A stretch of 64,000 nt of DNA, taken from the NCBI RefSeq assembly GCF_030384665.1, contig NC_083674.1, forward strand, positions 1,550,001 through 1,614,000. Direction: 5' to 3'. Below, in pieces: positions 60,307-64,000 of the stretch. Both the position numbers and the translations under genes were made by a program. The first letter of the stretch is position 1; each line of letters begins with the position of its first letter. The notes below the pieces were generated by a model. The model was not told where the DNA came from and did not search any database. It saw only the letters and a program-made list of their open reading frames with translations. The stretch is from Lodderomyces elongisporus (lineage: Eukaryota > Ascomycota > Pichiomycetes > Serinales > Debaryomycetaceae).

Positions 60307-61224
60307 ATGTCAATGATCAACAGAATTGCTTTGAGAGCAGCTCGCCCTTCAGTGGGTATGGCCATTCGCCCAGCACCGTATGTTTTGTCCAATCAAATAT
60401 TATTTCGGATCCGATTCTAATTCCAACAATCTGATGTAGATGAGGGAGGTGAAAGGAAGACAAGAAACTGGGAAAAGGTGACCGATTGCATCTGGTTGGC
60501 TCATCTTCATCTTCTTCATCATCGTCATCATCATCATCATCATCATCATCATTCTCCAAAAGATAGTTTTACTAACAATTGAATCTTTAGAATCGGATTG
60601 AGATTCCTCTCTACCCCAGTGGAACCAAAACAAAAGGCTCAATCAATTGTTGATGCTTTACCAGGTAACAACTTCATTACAAAAACCGGTGTCTTGGCCA
60701 CTTCAGCAGCAGCAGCCGTCTACGGGTTGTCCAACGGATTGATCATCATTCACGATGAAACTATTTTGGTCGCCACATTCTCCATTTTCACAGCATTGTG
60801 TGTTAAATTCATTGCTCCTTTGTACACCGAGTGGGCAGATGGTGAGATTAAAAAGGTCAACGATCTTTTGAACGGTGCAAGAAACAAGCACATCGAAGCT
60901 GTTGAAGGAAGAATCAACTCAGTAGGGGAAATGAAAGACGTTGTTGAGCAAACAAAGGGATTGTTTGCATTGTCCAAGGAGACTGCTAAGCTCGAAGCAG
61001 ATGCTTTTGTCTTGAAACAAAAATTGGAAGTTGCCTCTGAAGCCAAGAATGTTTTGGACTCATGGGTCAGATTCGAGAACCAACAAAGACAACTCGAGCA
61101 AGAACAATTGGCCAAGTCCGTTATCGAGAAAGTTAACAAGGAAATTGAAGACCCTAAATTCCAAGACAAGTACTTGCAAGAAGCTTTGAAAGAAATCGAA
61201 AAAGTTTTTGCCAAAAACAAGTAA
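60307..61224 (+). CDS. ATP4: ATP synthase Fo subunit b (Atp4), spliced
   Basis: Atp4 forms the peripheral stalk that holds F1 against rotation in mitochondrial ATP synthase. Exons 60307-60377 and 60591-61224 encode 234 residues. Exon 1 supplies a classic presequence (MSMINRIALRAARPSVGMAIRPAP) and exon 2 continues IGLRFLSTPVEPKQKAQSIVDALPG. Two membrane segments follow (KTGVLATSAAAAVYGLSNGL and ILVATFSIFTALCVKFIAPL), then a long charged helix to the C-terminus (EIEKVFAKNK), as in yeast Atp4 (244 residues). The intron has GTATGT, TACTAAC and TTTAG signals. Without exon 1 no Met precedes the conserved region except TTG. Identification and splicing are both firm. Confidence 0.96.
60378..60590 (+). 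other. ATP4 intron (213 nt) with ATC repeat
   Basis: Donor GTATGT at 60378-60383, branch TACTAAC at 60570-60576, acceptor TTTAG ending at 60590. It splits codon 24 (CC|A, Pro). A CAT/ATC trinucleotide array at 60502-60552 sits just upstream of the branch site. Confidence 0.95.
60502..60552 (+). repeat. (ATC)n microsatellite in the ATP4 intron
   Basis: About seventeen CAT/ATC units with a few CTT and CGT variants, ending 18 bp before the branch site. Confidence 0.9.
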
Positions 61225-61647
61225 ATGTATTTGGGAAAATGATACAAGTTTGAATTTTTTTTGTCTCGGAAAAGCGACAAAAATGAGACAGACTGTAAGC
61301 GATGTGTGTTAGGAGATAAAATATAAAGAATACATGTTAAGTGACATTTAGATTATGATTTGTAGAGTTTTGTAGAGAGTTAGAAAGTGAGCAGGAGTCA
61401 CAGAAAGAAAGAAAGAAAGGAAGAAAGGAAGAAAGGAAGGAAGGAAGGAAGGAAGGAAGCAAGGAAGGAAGAAAGAAAGGAAGAAGTGGAAGGAGGTGTG
61501 TTTCCACAAATTCTATTGAACTCTGATCCTTTAAAAGAGTTGTGTTCTTCTTTTCAATTTTCAATTTTTCATTTTTTCATTTTTTCATTTCTCCTGATCA
61601 TTACTTTGGCGATCTTCAATATATTACAACCTATATTTTGACTGGGG
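61225..61647. other. Convergent 3' region ATP4 / MSI1 with GGAA repeat
   Basis: No gene in 423 bp. It holds the GAAA/GGAA array at 61402-61486 and TTTTTCA repeats at 61565-61590. Confidence 0.75.
61402..61486 (+). repeat. (GAAA)/(GGAA)n tetramer array
   Basis: About 21 GAAA and GGAA tetramers with one GCAA variant, between converging ATP4 and MSI1. Confidence 0.93.
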
Positions 61648-63135
61648 TTAAGGATTTACAGATTCAACTACTTGCAAAGGTGGCTTCCAAATATGTAGAG
61701 AGTTATCATCAGCCACACTAGCAATCATCCAATCATCTGCAAATGACCAATCAAAATCATTCACACCAAGCATGTGACCCAAATGCTGAAATATTGTTGC
61801 TGACCTTTTGTGGTTGGTATCAACATTCAGTTCAACACTTGTATCTAAACCTTTTCCATTTTCTAAAATTGACAAATCGTGGATCTTCACCAGGCTATCA
61901 GTAGAAGAAGAAGCAAGCACTTGGGCAAATTTCGGGTGCCATTTCAACTGTGTTATTGCACCTTGATGCACATCTTTTAACTCATACAATGGTTCGTTCA
62001 AATTTTGAAGATTTCTTATATGAATCACCCCCTTTGAATCACCAACAGCTATTATCGATGGAAAATTTGGATTAATAGAAATAGAATTAAGACTAGTACC
62101 AAACGAGGCCTGTATTTTTGGTTTCTGCAGCAGTTCTCTTGTATCGTAAATACTCAAATTTCCCGCTTCATCGGTAACTCCAAATAATGAATCATGCGTG
62201 GGGACCCACTCAATATCATTGACACCACTACCGTGCTGCCAATATCGTTCCTGTTTAAGAGAGTTGCTCAGCTTATTATATTTGGTGACATCATGCAAGT
62301 TAATGATTCCATTCATATTTGCCGACACAAGTAAACCTTCCATGTTCTTGTTCCAGTCCATTGCGTAAATCTCTACTTTTTGCTCAGTCGGTACTTGATC
62401 ATTAACCAATCGTATTTGCACCTTATTTACCTGGGTATCATCAACAATCAGTTTTTGAAAACTTTTGTGTCGCGTACGTTCAAATATGATCAAGTCACCA
62501 TAATTGTTGGCACTCGCAATGACGTTTGGTTTTTGTGGCATGTACTTGAGTTTGTTGACGTCTCCGTACTGGTTAATTTTTTGCAAGACTTTGGGTTTCA
62601 TATTTGATGAAGAGGACTGACTTAAGTTGAGCTCAAACTCCTCCTTCTCTTGATTGTAATCAAGTTTGTTAATGACAATTTTCTTATTGAGGTTGGTGTA
62701 TGTAGGAACTTGAAGGATTGAAATGGAATCTACTGGAGATTGGCCCATAGTGAATGTTCCATGTAATAGACGTTGTAAGATCACATCAGACTCTGAAGTT
62801 TCATCATTTTTTTCGTCATTTGGGTTCTCATTTTGTTCATAATTAATTACCGACGATTTATGAGTGATATCAGGGAAGAATTGAATCGTGAGGGATGGCC
62901 AAAGAAGGGAATTTGTTGACAAGTAATCATAAAGAAATGGCGCATTCTTCTTCCATATTCGATATTTCTTCTCTGTCAGTTCGTCAATAAGCGACTCTTC
63001 GACAGGTGCACCTGTACCTAATTCAGTTTCACCAACGGGAGCAGAGTCAGAAGCAATTTCAGCAGTTAACAAGTTTTCCGCTTTCGAATCCGTCACTGGT
63101 GGTTTAATTTCACTTTTGGTTTCAATTTCGTCCAT
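61648..63135 (-). CDS. MSI1: Msi1/Cac3, CAF-1 WD40 subunit
   Basis: Msi1 (RbAp46/48 family) binds histone H4 in chromatin assembly factor 1, which deposits H3-H4 behind replication forks. The 495-residue protein has an acidic N-terminal extension of ~50 residues, then the H4-binding helix region KKYRIWKKNAPFLYDYLSTNS followed by LWPSLTIQFFPD. WD repeats follow. VPTHDSLFGVTDEAGNLSIYD and HMLGVNDFDWSFADDWMIASVADD with IWKP match Msi1 more closely than its paralogue Hat2. Yeast Msi1 is 422 residues. Two ACGCG motifs lie upstream, suiting S-phase expression. It is divergent from EFM4. Family assignment is certain; Msi1 over Hat2 is highly likely. Confidence 0.9.
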   Translation of the reverse strand: MDEIETKSEIKPPVTDSKAENLLTAEIASDSAPVGETELGTGAPVEESLIDELTEKKYRIWKKNAPFLYDYLSTNSLLWPSLTIQFFPDITHKSSVINYEQNENPNDEKNDETSESDVILQRLLHGTFTMGQSPVDSISILQVPTYTNLNKKIVINKLDYNQEKEEFELNLSQSSSSNMKPKVLQKINQYGDVNKLKYMPQKPNVIASANNYGDLIIFERTRHKSFQKLIVDDTQVNKVQIRLVNDQVPTEQKVEIYAMDWNKNMEGLLVSANMNGIINLHDVTKYNKLSNSLKQERYWQHGSGVNDIEWVPTHDSLFGVTDEAGNLSIYDTRELLQKPKIQASFGTSLNSISINPNFPSIIAVGDSKGVIHIRNLQNLNEPLYELKDVHQGAITQLKWHPKFAQVLASSSTDSLVKIHDLSILENGKGLDTSVELNVDTNHKRSATIFQHLGHMLGVNDFDWSFADDWMIASVADDNSLHIWKPPLQVVESVNP

Positions 63136-63315
63136 GCTTAAATTGCTAGAAGGATGCTTCTTAAAGTGTGTATCTGTACTTTCTTGTTTTTGAATTCAGA
63201 TCGAGTAGGAAAAGACGAAAAGAAGAAGAAAAAAAAATGAAAACGCGGAATTGAGACGCGATCATGGAAAGCCTCGTGTTTTCTGCCGTAGCCAAATTTC
63301 TTTCATATATTTTAC

Positions 63316-63347
<32 letters not shown>

Positions 63348-63527
63348 AGATGTATATTATTTTTTTTCGGTTCAAGAAATTCAAGCACTTAGGTACGTCG
63401 TGGTGATGACTGCTCTGTACATCTCATCATTTCATAATTATTCACTTTAAATATTAGTTTCCTTACCAATTCATATATCTATATATATATATATACATTT
63501 TACTCTCAAACATTTGTGACAAACAGA
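63136..63527. other. Divergent promoter region MSI1 / EFM4
   Basis: No gene in 392 bp. It contains the two ACGCG motifs (63243-63259) and (AT)n plus (GT)n runs at 63316-63347 and 63480-63495. Confidence 0.75.
63243..63259 (+). promoter_or_regulatory. Paired ACGCG (MBF-type) motifs upstream of MSI1
   Basis: ACGCG occurs at 63243-63247 and again at 63255-63259, about 110-125 bp upstream of MSI1. ACGCG is the core of MBF sites that drive G1/S genes; neither copy is the full ACGCGT palindrome. Regulation is inferred. Confidence 0.4.
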
Positions 63528-64000
63528 ATGGCCGACCAAATTCAACTCAACTCATCTAAACTAGGTACCCAAGAATAGTATGTATGATATTTACACACAC
63601 ACATATATTTATACGCATATCGATATGTACATATATATTTATATATATAAATTTATATATATATATATATATATATGCACCTATTTATTTTTAATTTTTG
63701 CATTTAATTTCATTTCATTTTTTAATATTAAACTTTTAATAATTATAGAATGGTCTTTGTTTTCTAATTAACCTAGTTATATGTACTAACGTCCCACATT
63801 TCCAGTTGGAATGAGTTTTACAAAAAAGAACAACAGAATTTCAAAGATAACGAAGAAGACACTGGTGAGTGTTGGTTTGACGATTCGGATGCAGAGGCAA
63901 AGATGATTGAATTCATTATCAAACATATCAACGAAGAGAGCCTACCTGATGCTTCTTTGAGTCCCAAATCAGAACTTTCGTTTCTCGATATTGGCACCGG
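63528..64000 (+). CDS. EFM4: 5' part of Efm4, eEF1A lysine methyltransferase, spliced
   Basis: Efm4 (See1, METTL10) methylates a lysine of elongation factor eEF1A using S-adenosylmethionine. Exon 1 is 63528-63577 and exon 2 runs from 63806 past the window edge; 81 complete codons are visible. The joined start reads MADQIQLNSSKLGTQEYWNE, followed by FYKKEQQNFKDNEEDTGECW and FDDSDAEAKMIEFI, matching the conserved family N-terminus. The first SAM-binding motif begins at LSFLDIGTG at the edge. The intron splits a Tyr codon (TA|T). The remaining catalytic domain lies outside the window. Confidence 0.93.
63578..63805 (+). other. EFM4 intron (228 nt)
   Basis: Donor GTATGT at 63578-63583, branch TACTAAC at 63784-63790 and acceptor TTCCAG ending at 63805. 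The interior is dominated by TA/CA repeats (63593-63675). Confidence 0.95.

Overview
The window is nuclear DNA of a budding yeast (Saccharomycotina). Introns are few, sit close to start codons, and use GTATGT 5' splice sites with TACTAAC branch sites. Proteins such as Rpl11, Pre2, Spf1, Pil1, Seh1, Msi1 and Gdh2 are recognisably close to their yeast counterparts. A complex I assembly factor (NDUFAF3 type) and spliceosome subunits of the SPF27 and CWF18 families argue against Saccharomyces itself. Together with the very dense microsatellites and polyQ/polyN tracts, these features fit the CTG-clade Candida/Lodderomyces group. That placement is inference: no tRNA-Ser(CAG) lies here. If it is right, CTG codons read as Ser; RPL11, PRE2 and PIL1 contain no in-frame CTG that I could find, and TTG is the main Leu codon.

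Layout. 1-9 kb: 3' end of an unknown Q/P-rich protein gene, PRE2 (proteasome beta5), RPL11 with an intron right after ATG, then a convergent spliceosome pair (SPF27/SNT309-like and RDS3). 9-21 kb: ASR1-like RING/PHD ligase, divergent TWF1 and NDUFAF3-like genes, a large low-complexity NDD1-like regulator, a 2.75 kb gene-poor stretch, and the eisosome gene PIL1/LSP1. 21-32 kb: a 3.1 kb gene-free, repeat-rich stretch, SPF1 (P5A ATPase), divergent CDT1/TPC1, an unknown 441-residue protein and tRNA-Ile(AAT). 33-42 kb: NSA1 and SEH1 (stop codons 9 bp apart), ALG7, VRP1, DPH7/RRT2 and a 66-codon probable membrane protein. 42-53 kb: GDH2, another 3.1 kb gene-free stretch, a YJR142W-type Nudix hydrolase, an unknown 585-residue protein and an intron-bearing tRNA-Met. 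53-64 kb: a PPT1-like palmitoyl-protein thioesterase, the meiotic helicase HFM1/MER3, a CWF18-like factor, ATP4 with an intron, MSI1/CAC3, and the 5' end of EFM4, which also has an intron.

The genes are housekeeping and mostly unrelated neighbours in alternating orientation, as is usual for yeast. Functional themes that recur are splicing (SPF27, RDS3, CWF18), ribosome assembly (RPL11, NSA1), replication and chromatin (CDT1, MSI1, both with ACGCG motifs upstream), actin (TWF1, VRP1), mitochondria (NDUFAF3-like, TPC1, ATP4) and ER function (SPF1, ALG7). No transposon, LTR, rRNA or CRISPR array was recognised.

Most notable points: (1) HFM1/MER3 has no in-frame ATG upstream of its helicase core unless a 55-nt intron is removed, which joins a 19-codon first exon in exact frame; (2) VRP1 carries a C-tract array able to form a G-quadruplex on the template strand; (3) several promoters or 5' leaders hold length-variable repeats close to the ATG (PRE2, SPF27, NSA1, SPF1).
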